This document shows positions 23,104-31,916 of a stretch of 64,000 bases of DNA, in pieces. The notes beneath the pieces are model-generated. The model had not been told where the DNA came from, did not search any database, and was given only the letters and a program-made list of their open reading frames with translations. Source of the stretch: Herbiconiux sp. SALV-R1 (lineage in GTDB: Bacteria; Actinomycetota; Actinomycetes; Actinomycetales; Microbacteriaceae); assembly GCF_013113715.1 (NCBI RefSeq), contig NZ_CP053344.1, forward strand, positions 1 through 64,000, read 5' to 3'. Each line of letters begins with the position of its first letter. The stretch's first letter is position 1. A program made the translations under genes and the position numbers.

Positions 23104-24784
23104 CCACGTCGACGCGGGCCTCCCCGGCTACGAGCCGCGCGACCGTGACCGCGACGCCGATCGCGACGCGCGCGCGGGCGACGACGTCACCCTGCCGAAG
23201 CTCGGCCCCCTCGGCTGGCTGCGCTGGTTCTGGCGCCAGCTCACGAGCATGCGCACGGCGCTCTTCCTTCTCCTCCTGCTCGCCCTGGCGGCGGTGCCCG
23301 GCTCGCTCGTGCCGCAGCGGGCAGCCGACCCCAACGGCGTCACCCAGTACTTCGTCGACAACCCCGACCTCGCGCCCGTGCTCGACTCGGTGCAGGCCTT
23401 CGACGTGTACACCTCGGCGTGGTTCTCGTCGATCTACCTGCTGCTGTTCGTCTCGCTCATCGGCTGCATCATCCCGCGCACGAAGCACCACTTCGACGCG
23501 CTCCGCGCCAAGCCGCCGCGCACGCCGGCGCGCCTGTCGCGGCTCGCCGGTTTCACCACCCGCGACGTGGCGGGCGGGGCGAGTGCCGCATCCGTCGTCG
23601 AGTCGGCGAAGGCGCAGCTGAAGCGCCAGCGCTACCGCACCGTCGTGTTCACGGGCGTCGACAAGAAGACCGGGCGCGAGACGGTGTCGGTGTCGGCCGA
23701 GCGCGGCTACCTGCGCGAGACCGGCAACCTGGTGTTCCACGCCGCGCTCGTCGGCATCCTGCTCGCCGTGGGCATCGGCGGCGGCTTCGGCTACCAGGGC
23801 CAGCGTGTCGTGGTGGAGGGGCAGACCTTCGTGAATACGCTGCTCGCCTACGACTCGTTCAACCCCGGCCGCTTCTTCAGCGACAGCCAGCTCGAGCCCT
23901 ATTCGCTCACCCTCGACTCCTTCAGCGCCACCTACGAGACCCAGTCGCTGCAGGCCTTCGGTCAGCCGCTCGACTACAACGCGGCGGTGACGACGGATGA
24001 GGGCGGCCAGGTCTCCGAGAGCGACATCAAGGTGAACGAACCGCTCAAGATCGGCGGCACCGACATCTACCTGCTCGGCAACGGCTACGCCCCCACCATC
24101 ACGGTGCGCGACCCCGCGGGCGACGTCGTGTTCACCGACTCGGTGCCGTTCCTGCCGCAGGACTCGAACCTCACCTCGCTCGGTGTCGTGAAGATCCCGG
24201 ATGGTCTGGCCGAGCAGGTGGGCATGATCGGCTTCTTCTACCCCACCCAGTCGGTGGCCGACACCGGTGCCTACTACTCATCGTTCCCCGAGCCCGAGTA
24301 CCCCGTGCTCACGCTCAACGTCTACGACGGCGACCTCGGTCTCGACGGCGGGGTTCCCGCATCCGTCTACTCCCTCGACACCGAGGGCATGACCCAGCTC
24401 ACGGGCGGGGCGACCGGGGTCGACTCGCTCGAACTGAAGCCCGGCGAGACCGCCGAGCTGCCGAACGGGCTCGGCACCGTGAGCTTCGACGAGGTGAAGC
24501 GGTTCGCGTCGTTCGACGTGCACCACGACCCCACCCAGGGCTGGGTGCTGCTGTTCGCCGTGCTCGTGTTCGGCGGCCTGCTCACCGCGCTGTTCGTGCC
24601 GCGCCGCCGGCTGTGGGTGAAGGCCACCGAGCGGCCCGACGGCACCGTGCACGTCGAGTACGCCGGTCTCGCCCGCGGCGACGACCCGCGCCTCGTCGAG
24701 GCCGTCGCCCAGTTCGCCGACAAGCACGCCGGCCCGCAGGCGGCCCCTCCTGCCGCCGTATCCCCTGACGACACCAAGGTTTAG
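23087..24784 (+). CDS. resB: cytochrome c biogenesis protein ResB (Ccs1)
   Basis: This 565-residue System II assembly factor works with CcsB to deliver haem and attach it to apocytochrome c on the outer face. A charged N-terminal stretch (RDRDADRDARAGDD) is followed by helices around residues 55-75, 105-125 and 195-215, a large extracytoplasmic domain, and a last helix (WVLLFAVLVFGGLLTALFV) with VPRRRLWVK after it. The start is the TTG at 23087, which overlaps ccdA, because no ATG or GTG follows in frame before the first helix. The TAG stop also forms the first three bases of the next gene's TAGGCT box. Confidence 0.93.
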   Translation: MSRPSDHVDAGLPGYEPRDRDRDADRDARAGDDVTLPKLGPLGWLRWFWRQLTSMRTALFLLLLLALAAVPGSLVPQRAADPNGVTQYFVDNPDLAPVLDSVQAFDVYTSAWFSSIYLLLFVSLIGCIIPRTKHHFDALRAKPPRTPARLSRLAGFTTRDVAGGASAASVVESAKAQLKRQRYRTVVFTGVDKKTGRETVSVSAERGYLRETGNLVFHAALVGILLAVGIGGGFGYQGQRVVVEGQTFVNTLLAYDSFNPGRFFSDSQLEPYSLTLDSFSATYETQSLQAFGQPLDYNAAVTTDEGGQVSESDIKVNEPLKIGGTDIYLLGNGYAPTITVRDPAGDVVFTDSVPFLPQDSNLTSLGVVKIPDGLAEQVGMIGFFYPTQSVADTGAYYSSFPEPEYPVLTLNVYDGDLGLDGGVPASVYSLDTEGMTQLTGGATGVDSLELKPGETAELPNGLGTVSFDEVKRFASFDVHHDPTQGWVLLFAVLVFGGLLTALFVPRRRLWVKATERPDGTVHVEYAGLARGDDPRLVEAVAQFADKHAGPQAAPPAAVSPDDTKV

Positions 24785-24787
24785 GCT
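24782..24787 (+). promoter_or_regulatory. -10 box TAGGCT of ccsB, overlapping the resB stop codon
   Basis: The resB stop TAG (24782-24784) is the start of TAGGCT. Six bases (ctatcc) then lead to the ccsB GTG at 24794. Confidence 0.5.
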
Positions 24788-24793
24788 CTATCC

Positions 24794-25864
24794 GTGACGC
24801 AAACCCTCGATCAGCTCTCGATCATCCTCATCTACTCGGCCATGGCCGTGTACGCGCTCGCGTTCATCGCGTTCGCCCTCGACCTGGCGCGCCGCTCGGC
24901 GACCGTGAAGCAGGCGGTGGGTGCTCCCGGTGCGGAGGTCGCGGGGGGCGACGGCGTCGAGGAACGGGTACCGGCGGTCGCCGCGGTGGGCGCCGCAACC
25001 TCGACGGGCGCGCGCGGGGCCACGGGCGACACGAGCGGCGCGGGCTCGGGTGCCGGTGACGAGCGCTCGCTGGTGTCGCTCGACGGCGTCGACGCGGCGG
25101 GCAAGCGCTCCATCGCCCTGCGCCTCGGGGTGTCGTTCACCATCCTCGGCTTCGTCATCCAGATCGGCGGTGTGGTGCTGCGCGGCATCGCCGCGTCGCG
25201 GGTGCCGTGGGCGAACATGTACGAGTTCTCCATCACGGGAACGCTGCTCATCGTCGCCGTCTTCCTCGTCGTGCTGCTCCGCGAAGACCTGCGCTTCCTC
25301 GGCACCTTCGTCATCGGCCTGGTGCTCGTGCTGCTCGGCATCTCGACGGTGAACTACTACGTGAGCATCGTGCCGCTGCCGCCGTCGCTGCAGTCGGCGT
25401 GGCTGGTCATCCACGTGCTCGTCGCCATTCTGGGCACGGCGTTCTTCGCGCTCGGCGGCGCGCTCTCGGTGCTGCAACTGCTGCAGACCCGAGGCGACTC
25501 GGTCGGTCGCATCGCGACGGCGCTCCGCATGCGGTTCCTCAAGACGCTTCCCGACTCGGAGTCGCTCGAGCGCACCGCCTACCGACTCAACATCGTCGGC
25601 TTCGTGTTCTGGACCTTCACCCTCATCGCCGGTGCCATCTGGGCCGAGCGCGCCTGGGGCCGCTACTGGGGCTGGGACACCAAGGAGGTGTGGACCTTCA
25701 TCATCTGGGTCATCTACGCCGGGTACATCCACGCCCGCGCCACGCGCGGCTGGCGCGGCTCGCGCTCGGCCTGGCTCGCCATCGTCGGCTTCGCCGCGGT
25801 GCTGTTCAACTTCGGTGTGGTGAACGTGTTCTTCAAGGGTCTGCACGCCTACTCGGGGCTCTGA
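24794..25864 (+). CDS. ccsB: c-type cytochrome biogenesis protein CcsB (CcsA/ResC family)
   Basis: This 356-residue polytopic membrane protein is the haem-handling partner of ResB in System II cytochrome c maturation. The haem-binding tryptophan-rich signature is clear near residue 290 (WGRYWGWDTKEVWTFIIWVI), with flanking conserved His residues (WLVIHVLVAILG; GYIHARATRG). A Gly/Ala/Thr-rich cytosolic loop of about 60 residues lies between helices 1 and 2. A promoter inside the operon may let it be expressed separately. A strong terminator follows 20 bases after the stop. Confidence 0.95.
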   Translation: MTQTLDQLSIILIYSAMAVYALAFIAFALDLARRSATVKQAVGAPGAEVAGGDGVEERVPAVAAVGAATSTGARGATGDTSGAGSGAGDERSLVSLDGVDAAGKRSIALRLGVSFTILGFVIQIGGVVLRGIAASRVPWANMYEFSITGTLLIVAVFLVVLLREDLRFLGTFVIGLVLVLLGISTVNYYVSIVPLPPSLQSAWLVIHVLVAILGTAFFALGGALSVLQLLQTRGDSVGRIATALRMRFLKTLPDSESLERTAYRLNIVGFVFWTFTLIAGAIWAERAWGRYWGWDTKEVWTFIIWVIYAGYIHARATRGWRGSRSAWLAIVGFAAVLFNFGVVNVFFKGLHAYSGL

Positions 25865-25884
25865 GCCGGCTCACGGATGCGAAG

Positions 25885-25913
25885 GGCCGCGACGGATGCG
25901 CGTCGCGGCCTTT
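25885..25913 (+). terminator. intrinsic terminator after ccsB
   Basis: A perfect 9-bp stem (25885-25893 with 25902-25910, 8-nt loop) is followed by tttcttcg. It also faces the end of the convergent aldo-keto reductase gene. Confidence 0.88.
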
Positions 25914-25945
25914 CTTCGTTCCGCCCGGTCAGCAGCGTGCCGGAT

Positions 25946-26788
25946 TCAGGGCTCTTCGTGGGTGTCGGGGTCGCCGCCGAACAGGCGACCGTCGGCCTGG
26001 CCGAGCGCCGTGATGGCCGCCACCTCGGCGTCGCTCAGCTCGAAGCCGAACACGTCGAGGTTCTCCGCCTGGCGCGCAGGGGTGCCGCTCTTCGGAATCG
26101 GCACGCTGCCGAGCTGCACGTGCCAGCGCAGGATGACCTGCGCCGGAGTCACGCCGTGCGCCTCGGCCGCGGCGAGCACCGACTCCTGCCCGTAGGCGGC
26201 GTTGCGCTTGCCAAGCGGGCTCCACGCCTCGGTGACGATGCCGAGCTCGGCGTTCACCGCGCGCTGTTCCACCTGGGGGAAGTAGGGGTGCAGCTCGATC
26301 TGGTTGACCGCGGGTGTGACCCCGGTGGCCGCGACGATGCGCTCGAGCTGCGACCGGGTGAAGTTGCTGACGCCGATCGACCGCACGAGCCCTTCCTCGC
26401 GCGCCTGCACGAGCGCCTCCCAGGCCTCGACGTACTTGTCGACGCTCGGGTTCGGCCAGTGGATGAGGTACAGGTCGAGCTGCTCGAGCCCGAGCCGCCA
26501 GATCGACTCCCTGACCGCTTCGGCGGCCTCGGTCCGCCCGTGGTAGCGGCCCGGGAGCTTGGAGGTGACGAAGAGCTCGTCGCGCGCGATGCCGCTCCGA
26601 CGGATGGCCTCGCCCACCGCTCCCTCGTTGTCGTAGTTGAACGCGGTGTCGAGCGAGCGGTAGCCGGTGTCGATGGCGGAGACGATCGCCGCCACGCCCT
26701 CCTCTCCGCGCAACGGGTAGGTGCCGAAGCCGAGGGCGGGGATGTCGTGTCCGTCGTTGAGCGTACGGGTGGGGGCGAGTGTCGTCAT
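25946..26788 (-). CDS. aldo/keto reductase
   Basis: This is a 280-residue NADPH-dependent (beta/alpha)8-barrel oxidoreductase. The catalytic tetrad is visible as Asp and Tyr in YRSLDTAFNYDNE, Lys in FVTSKLPGRYHG and His in LYLIHWPNPS. The C-terminal cofactor segment has the family's IPKSGTPARQAENLDVF. It resembles the 2,5-diketo-gluconate reductase/YvgN group, and the natural aldehyde or ketone is unknown. It is a single gene, divergent from pntA across 229 bp. That pair would consume and supply NADPH, which may be chance. Confidence 0.93.
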   Translation of the reverse strand: MTTLAPTRTLNDGHDIPALGFGTYPLRGEEGVAAIVSAIDTGYRSLDTAFNYDNEGAVGEAIRRSGIARDELFVTSKLPGRYHGRTEAAEAVRESIWRLGLEQLDLYLIHWPNPSVDKYVEAWEALVQAREEGLVRSIGVSNFTRSQLERIVAATGVTPAVNQIELHPYFPQVEQRAVNAELGIVTEAWSPLGKRNAAYGQESVLAAAEAHGVTPAQVILRWHVQLGSVPIPKSGTPARQAENLDVFGFELSDAEVAAITALGQADGRLFGGDPDTHEEP

Positions 26789-27017
26789 GCTTCCACGCTA
26801 GGCCGCCGCGGCCCGCATCGGGCGACCGGCGATGTCGAGGTGTGAAGAATCGACGATCTTTCGGCCCGGTGAATTCGAACACAAATCCGCTGTGTCGAAA
26901 TGAACCAATCTTGCTGGCGGCGCGCATCCGCTCGCTACGCTTGCTGACTTGTGCGAGGGCGACGATCCGCCGGCCGTCGTGCGCGATGACGCGCGGAACG
27001 ATTCGAGGAGGAATCGC
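26789..27017. promoter_or_regulatory. divergent promoter region between the aldo/keto reductase and pntA genes
   Basis: This 229-bp gap is relatively AT-rich around 26875-26910 and should hold both promoters. A good GAGGAGG ribosome-binding site precedes pntA. No operator palindrome was recognised. Confidence 0.4.
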
Positions 27018-28598
27018 ATGGTGCAACTCGCCATCGTGCGCGAGCGTGAGGGGGAGACGCGGGTGGCGTCGAGCCCGCCGACCGTCGCGAAGCTCGTGGC
27101 TCTCGGCTACGAGGTCGTGGTCGAGCGTGGAGCGGGGGAGCGGTCGTCGTTCCCCGACGCGGCCTACGAGGCTGCGGGCGCCCGGCTGGTCTCCACTGCA
27201 GCGGCCTGGCAGGCCGAGGTCGTGCTGAAGGTCGCCGCCCCCGAGCTCTCGGAGATCGGGCGGCTCGCCGACGGCGCGCTGCTCGTCGCGCAGCTGAGCC
27301 CGGCGCTCCGGCCCGACCTGGTGCAGGCGCTCGCCGTGCGCGGTATCACCGCGCTCGCTATGGACGCGGTGCCGCGCATCTCGCGCGCCCAGTCGATGGA
27401 CGTGCTGAGCTCGATGGCGAACATCGCCGGCTACCGCGCCGTCGTCGAGGCGGCGCACGAGTTCGGGCGCTTCTTCACCGGGCAGGTGACGGCCGCGGGC
27501 AAGGTGCCTCCGGCCACGGTGCTGGTGGCGGGTGCCGGCGTGGCCGGACTCGCCGCGATCGGTGCGGCGTCGAGCCTCGGTGCCGTGGTGCGCGCCACCG
27601 ATCCTCGGCCCGAGGTCGCCGACCAGGTGAAGTCGATCGGCGGCCAGTACCTGGCGGTCGAGGTGGCCGAGCAGATGGTCTCCACCGACGGCTACGCGAA
27701 GGCGACCAGCGAGGCCTACGACCGCCGGGCCGCCGAGATCTACTCGGAGCAGGCCGCCGAGGTCGACATCATCGTGACGACGGCGCTCATCCCGGGCCGG
27801 CCGGCGCCGCGGCTCATCACGGCGGCCGACGTGGCGTCGATGAAGTCGGGCAGCGTCATCGTCGACATGGCGGCCGCGCAGGGCGGCAACGTCGAGGGTT
27901 CGGTGGCGGGGGAGAAGGTGGTGACCGCGAACGGCGTCACCATCCTCGGCTACACCGACCTCGCCGGGCGGCTGCCCCAGCAGGCGTCACAGCTGTACGG
28001 CACGAACCTCTACAACCTGCTCGCGCTCATCACGCCCGGCAAAGACGGCGAGCCGGTTCTCGACTTCGACGACGTCATCCAGCGCACGGTCACCGTGGTG
28101 CGGGACGGGGAGGTGACCTGGCCGCCCCCGCCCGTGCAGGTGTCGGCGGTGCCGGCCGCGGGTGCGCCGGGTGCGGGTGCGCCGGGCGCGGGGGGCGCTG
28201 CGGGTGCCGCCGCCGCATCCGTCGCCCCCGTCAAGCAGCCCCTGAGCGCGGGCCGCCGCGGGCTGCTCGTCGGGCTCGGGGTCGCCGTGCTGTTCGTGGT
28301 GTGCGCCGTCGCGCCCGAACCCCTGCCCCGCCACTTCCTCGTGCTCACGCTCTCGGTGGTGATCGGCTTCTACGTCATCGGCAAGGTGGCGCACGCGCTG
28401 CACACACCCCTGATGAGCGTGACGAACGCGATCTCGGGAATCATCGTCGTGGGGGCGCTGCAGCAGATCACCTCCACCGACGTGGTCGTGCAGATCCTCG
28501 CCGCGGTCGCCGTGCTGCTCGCGAGCATCAACATCTTCGGCGGCTTCGCCGTCACCAGACGGATGCTCGCCATGTTCTCGAAGGGAGGCGCCCGATGA
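27018..28598 (+). CDS. pntA: proton-translocating NAD(P)+ transhydrogenase, alpha subunit (fused alpha1-alpha2)
   Basis: This is the alpha subunit of Re/Si-specific transhydrogenase, which moves hydride between NADH and NADP+ coupled to proton flow. Its 526 residues contain the NAD(H)-binding domain I ([15 protein letters not shown] near residue 170, acidic ATDPRPEV after strand 2, and RPAPRLIT further on). A Gly/Ala/Pro linker follows (about residues 375-410). Three or four C-terminal membrane helices form the alpha2 part, which some actinobacteria encode as a separate gene. The ATG at 27018 has GGAGG six bases upstream. The stop overlaps pntB by four bases. Confidence 0.95.
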   Translation: MVQLAIVREREGETRVASSPPTVAKLVALGYEVVVERGAGERSSFPDAAYEAAGARLVSTAAAWQAEVVLKVAAPELSEIGRLADGALLVAQLSPALRPDLVQALAVRGITALAMDAVPRISRAQSMDVLSSMANIAGYRAVVEAAHEFGRFFTGQVTAAGKVPPATVLVAGAGVAGLAAIGAASSLGAVVRATDPRPEVADQVKSIGGQYLAVEVAEQMVSTDGYAKATSEAYDRRAAEIYSEQAAEVDIIVTTALIPGRPAPRLITAADVASMKSGSVIVDMAAAQGGNVEGSVAGEKVVTANGVTILGYTDLAGRLPQQASQLYGTNLYNLLALITPGKDGEPVLDFDDVIQRTVTVVRDGEVTWPPPPVQVSAVPAAGAPGAGAPGAGGAAGAAAASVAPVKQPLSAGRRGLLVGLGVAVLFVVCAVAPEPLPRHFLVLTLSVVIGFYVIGKVAHALHTPLMSVTNAISGIIVVGALQQITSTDVVVQILAAVAVLLASINIFGGFAVTRRMLAMFSKGGAR

Positions 28599-30019
28599 CC
28601 GAGGTCACCCTCGCGACCGGCATCGCCGCATCCGTCGCCGGTGCCGCCTACATCGTCGCCGCCCTGCTGTTCGTGCTGAGCCTCGCGGGGCTCAGCCGCC
28701 ATGAGAGCTCGCGCGGAGGGGTGGTGTTCGGCATCGTCGGCATGACGATCGCGCTGCTCGCGACCGTGTGGCTCACCGTGTCGCAGGCCTGGGGCACGCC
28801 GCAGGCGGTCACCGGCTTGGTCGCCCTCGTCGTCGCCATGGTGGTCGGCGCAGCGATCGGCCTGTGGCGGGCGCGGCGGGTCGAGATGACGGGCATGCCC
28901 GAGCTCATCGCCCTGCTGCACTCGTTCGTGGGCCTCGCCGCGGTGCTCGTGGGCTGGAACGGTGCGCTGCACGACACCGGGCTCACCGGGGCACTGCGCG
29001 ACATCCACCACGCCGAGGTGTTCATCGGCGTGTTCATCGGTGCCGTGACGTTCACCGGGTCGATCGTGGCGTTCCTGAAGCTGTCGGCCCGCATCTCGTC
29101 GAAGCCGCTGGTGCTCCCGGGCAAGAACGTGCTCAACGTGGGTGCGCTCGTCGTGTTCGTGGCGCTCACGGTCTGGTACGTCGTCTCGCCGTCGCTCGGG
29201 CTGCTCATCGCGGTGACCGCGCTCGCGCTCGCGCTCGGCTGGCACCTCGTGGCGTCGATCGGCGGCGGCGACATGCCGGTCGTGGTGTCGATGCTCAACA
29301 GCTACTCGGGCTGGGCGGCGGCTGCCGCCGGCTTCCTGCTCGACAACGACCTGCTCATCGTCGTGGGTGCGCTCGTGGGGTCGTCTGGCGCGTACCTGTC
29401 GTACATCATGTGCAAGGCGATGAACCGGTCGTTCCTCTCCGTGATCGCGGGTGGCTTCGGCATCGCGGCGCCGACCCGCGGCGACGAGGAGGTGGGGGAG
29501 CACCGCGAGGTGACGGCCGCCGGCGCCGCCGAGCTGCTGGCCGAGGCGTCGTCGGTGGTCATCACGCCCGGGTACGGCATGGCGGTGGCGCAGGCGCAGT
29601 ACCCCGTGGCGGAGCTCGCCTCGCGGCTGCGGGAGCGGGGTGTCGACGTGCGGTTCGGCATCCACCCCGTCGCCGGGCGACTGCCCGGGCACATGAACGT
29701 GCTGCTGGCCGAGGCCAAGGTGCCCTACGACATCGTGCTCGAGATGGACGAGGTGAACGACGACCTCGCCAACACCTCGGTGGTGCTCGTGATCGGGGCC
29801 AACGACACGGTGAACCCGGCCGCCGCCGAAGACCCGGGCAGCCCGATCGCGGGCATGCCGGTGCTGCGGGTGTGGGAGGCCGAGAACGTCATCGTGTTCA
29901 AGCGCTCGATGGCGTCGGGGTACGCGGGGGTGCAGAACCCGCTGTTCTTCCGCGAGAACGCGCAGATGCTGTTCGGCGACGCGAAGGAGCGGGTGGAGGA
30001 CATCCTGCGGGAGCTGTGA
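28595..30019 (+). CDS. pntB: NAD(P)+ transhydrogenase, beta subunit
   Basis: This is the beta subunit of the proton-pumping transhydrogenase, 474 residues. About eight or nine helices form the proton channel (domain II), including [20 protein letters not shown]. The C-terminal domain III binds NADP(H): [21 protein letters not shown] (modified Rossmann), [19 protein letters not shown], and [12 protein letters not shown] followed by [16 protein letters not shown]. All key blocks are intact. It is translationally coupled to pntA through ATGA. The pair supplies NADPH for biosynthesis. Confidence 0.96.
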   Translation: MTEVTLATGIAASVAGAAYIVAALLFVLSLAGLSRHESSRGGVVFGIVGMTIALLATVWLTVSQAWGTPQAVTGLVALVVAMVVGAAIGLWRARRVEMTGMPELIALLHSFVGLAAVLVGWNGALHDTGLTGALRDIHHAEVFIGVFIGAVTFTGSIVAFLKLSARISSKPLVLPGKNVLNVGALVVFVALTVWYVVSPSLGLLIAVTALALALGWHLVASIGGGDMPVVVSMLNSYSGWAAAAAGFLLDNDLLIVVGALVGSSGAYLSYIMCKAMNRSFLSVIAGGFGIAAPTRGDEEVGEHREVTAAGAAELLAEASSVVITPGYGMAVAQAQYPVAELASRLRERGVDVRFGIHPVAGRLPGHMNVLLAEAKVPYDIVLEMDEVNDDLANTSVVLVIGANDTVNPAAAEDPGSPIAGMPVLRVWEAENVIVFKRSMASGYAGVQNPLFFRENAQMLFGDAKERVEDILREL

Positions 30020-30132
30020 GCGGGGCGGGGGCCGGCGGGCCCGGCGCTCGCCCGGTGCTCTCGGGCGGGCGCGGGCCCATCGGTTAGAGTCGCAGGCGGC
30101 GCGGAGCGCGCTCTGGCAGGGCGGGAGGTGTC

Positions 30133-30987
30133 GTGGGCGAGATCCTCGACGACATGGACTCCCGCCCCGGGAGCGCCACCTCCCTCCTCCGCACCATCGT
30201 CGGCCTCCACCTCCGCGAGCTCGGCGGGTGGGTCGCCGTCTCGCACCTGCTCGAGCTGCTGGAGACCGTCGGCGTGCCGGCCCCCCGGGCGCGCACGGCG
30301 GTGGCGCGGGTGAAGAAGAAGGGCCTGCTCACTCCCGAGTCCCGGGGGCAGCTGGCGGGCTACGCCCTGGTTCCGGATGCGGTGGCCATGCTCGAACGCG
30401 GCGACCGTCGCATCCATCACCCGCGGGCGATGGGCGACGGCGACCCGTGGTGCCTGGTGTCGTTCTCCCTCCCCGAGGCGCAGCGTGACCTGCGCCACCA
30501 GCTGCGCCGGCGCCTGCACTGGATCGGCTGCGGCACCGTGTCGCCCGCGCTCTGGATCTGCCCGGGCTTCCTGGTCGATGAGGTGGAGGAGATCCTCGTG
30601 AGCCTCGGCGTGCGGCAGCACGCGACGGTCTTCCTCACCGACCGCCCCCGCGTCGAGGGCGACCTCGGCGCGGCCGTCTCCCGCTGGTGGGACCTCGACG
30701 CCCTCCGCCGCCTCCACACCGCGTTCCTCACTGAGCACGGCGCTGCCGCTGCCGCACCCGCGGCGTCCACGGTGAGCGACGCGGCAGCGTTCGCCGCCTA
30801 CGTGCGCGCCATCGACACCTGGCGCATCATCCCCTACCTCGACCCCGGTCTCCCCGCCTCGCTGCTCCCGGCAGACTGGCCCGGTGCGGCGAGCGCCACG
30901 CTCCTCGCCGACCTCCGCACCCGCTTCGCCGCCCCCGCCGCGCGCTTCGCCGCCGACCGCACCCCGCGCATCCGCTCGCCCAGGTAG
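30133..30987 (+). CDS. PaaX-family transcriptional regulator
   Basis: This 284-residue protein follows the PaaX layout: an N-terminal winged helix (about residues 15-85; LRELGGWVAVSHLLELLETVGV, ARTAVARVKKKGLL), a central ferredoxin-like domain (PWCLVSFSLPEAQRDLRHQ) and a C-terminal helical domain with WRIIPYLDPGLPASLLP. PaaX represses phenylacetate catabolism in E. coli by sensing phenylacetyl-CoA, but no paa genes are nearby and the effector here is unknown. It starts at GTG 30133 with GGGAGG upstream. A TAGAGT box at about 30085 may be its promoter. Confidence 0.9.
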   Translation: MGEILDDMDSRPGSATSLLRTIVGLHLRELGGWVAVSHLLELLETVGVPAPRARTAVARVKKKGLLTPESRGQLAGYALVPDAVAMLERGDRRIHHPRAMGDGDPWCLVSFSLPEAQRDLRHQLRRRLHWIGCGTVSPALWICPGFLVDEVEEILVSLGVRQHATVFLTDRPRVEGDLGAAVSRWWDLDALRRLHTAFLTEHGAAAAAPAASTVSDAAAFAAYVRAIDTWRIIPYLDPGLPASLLPADWPGAASATLLADLRTRFAAPAARFAADRTPRIRSPR

Positions 30988-31011
30988 CGCGATCTGCTCG
31001 AATCACGCCGC

Positions 31012-31147
31012 TTTCGAGCGCTTTGCGCGACCATCACGCTCGACGCGGGGTAAGAGTGAGTGCGTGGTGTGTGGTGGGTGCGAGCGGCGCGTGAGTTGGT
31101 CGCGCACAGTGCTCGCAACCAGCCTTCAACGAGCCGTTTGCGCGACC
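31012..31147. repeat. palindromic gcgcgacc repeat between convergent genes
   Basis: The 208-bp gap between the paaX-type gene and the ChrB-like gene contains a half-element at about 31012-31033 (tttgcgcgacca type). A full inverted pair follows, 31098-31106 with 31139-31147. The same words recur as a longer, perfect palindrome at 38183-38240, so they form a family. Confidence 0.65.
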
Positions 31148-31195
31148 TTTTCGCTGATGGAGGGGGAGCACCTCAGAGGGTGTGGGTAGGAGAGT

Positions 31196-31759
31196 TCAGG
31201 GCGCGGGGTCGCTCGGGACGTTGGCCTCGAAGACGCGCTCGGCATAGCCGGCGAGCTTGTCGGTGCAGGCCGCGAGGCGCTCGGTGGCGGCGGTGGCCTC
31301 GGGCAGGGCGAGGGCGTCGCGGCGCAGCAGGTCGCGGTGCCAGCGGCGCAGGCGCTCGAGGCTCTGCTCCTCCTCCTCGAGCTCGCCGAAGGTGAACTTC
31401 TGCTTGGCGATCTCGCGGTCGATCTCGTCGTCGAACTTGCCGCAGTCGGCGACGAACTCGGCCCACTCGTCGACCCGTGCCGCCGCGAAGGCGTCGCGCA
31501 GGGTCGCGGTGTCGGCGTCAGACCGCCCCGACACCTGCAGCACGGTGAGCCCCCCGCCGTCGGCGCGCTCGGCGAGCGCCCGCACGGCATCGAGATGCTC
31601 GGTGAAGGCCGGGAGCTCGGGCACCGCCCAGGCGCCGGATGCCGCGGGCACCGCGCCCATGCGCCGCAGCTCCCTCCACACCGCCACCCGATGCTTCGTC
31701 GGCTGCGCCGGAACCCGGGGAATGAGCAGGAGCCATGAAAACAAAGTCACATCAGTCAC
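31196..31759 (-). CDS. ChrB N-terminal domain-like protein
   Basis: This 187-residue protein resembles the N-terminal domain of the chromate-resistance regulator ChrB: SWLLLIPRVPAQPTKHRVAVWRELRRMGAV, then AVPELPAFTEHLDAVRALAE, and VDEWAEFVADCGKFDDEIDRE near the middle. The C-terminal rhodanese/oxidase-like half of full ChrB is absent, and no chrA transporter is nearby, so a chromate role is only a family label. A GTG start at 31759 is chosen because TACATT lies six bases before it (leaderless). The ATG at 31777 is the alternative. GTCACA words cluster over the start region. Confidence 0.75.
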   Translation of the reverse strand: MTDVTLFSWLLLIPRVPAQPTKHRVAVWRELRRMGAVPAASGAWAVPELPAFTEHLDAVRALAERADGGGLTVLQVSGRSDADTATLRDAFAAARVDEWAEFVADCGKFDDEIDREIAKQKFTFGELEEEEQSLERLRRWHRDLLRRDALALPEATAATERLAACTDKLAGYAERVFEANVPSDPAP

Positions 31760-31783
31760 ACTGAAAATGTAACACATGTCACA
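31746..31783. promoter_or_regulatory. GTCACA-rich operator-like cluster over the ChrB-like gene start
   Basis: A 16-bp near-palindrome (tgtaacacatgtcaca, 31768-31783, one mismatch) is joined by two more GTCACA copies at 31746-31751 and 31755-31760. All sit across the putative -10 and start codon of the ChrB-like gene, as expected for an autoregulator or repressor site. Confidence 0.5.
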
Positions 31784-31794
31784 TTCACCTGTTT

Positions 31795-31810
31795 CGTAAA
31801 CGTTTGCGTG
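31795..31810 (+). promoter_or_regulatory. LacI-type operator 1
   Basis: cgtaaacgtttgcgtg contains the AAACGTTT centre typical of LacI/GalR-family operators. It lies about 120 bp before the LacI-type gene. Confidence 0.6.
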
Positions 31811-31848
31811 GGGGGAAACGGGGTGCCTAGTCTCGTCGGAGCGATCGC

Positions 31849-31866
31849 ACGTAAACGATTGCGCAT
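31849..31866 (+). promoter_or_regulatory. LacI-type operator 2
   Basis: acgtaaacgattgcgcat repeats operator 1 with one centre change, 54 bp downstream (about five helix turns), which is suited to looping by one repressor. Confidence 0.6.
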
Positions 31867-31916
31867 GGCGCGCTGAGAACGCCGAGACACCCAGACCCGC
31901 ACCCGAAGGAGGGCAG

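Noticed and set aside
30133-31759. Phenylacetate or chromate resistance island
   Set aside because: The PaaX-like and ChrB-like genes are labels from family similarity. No paa catabolic genes and no chrA transporter are nearby.
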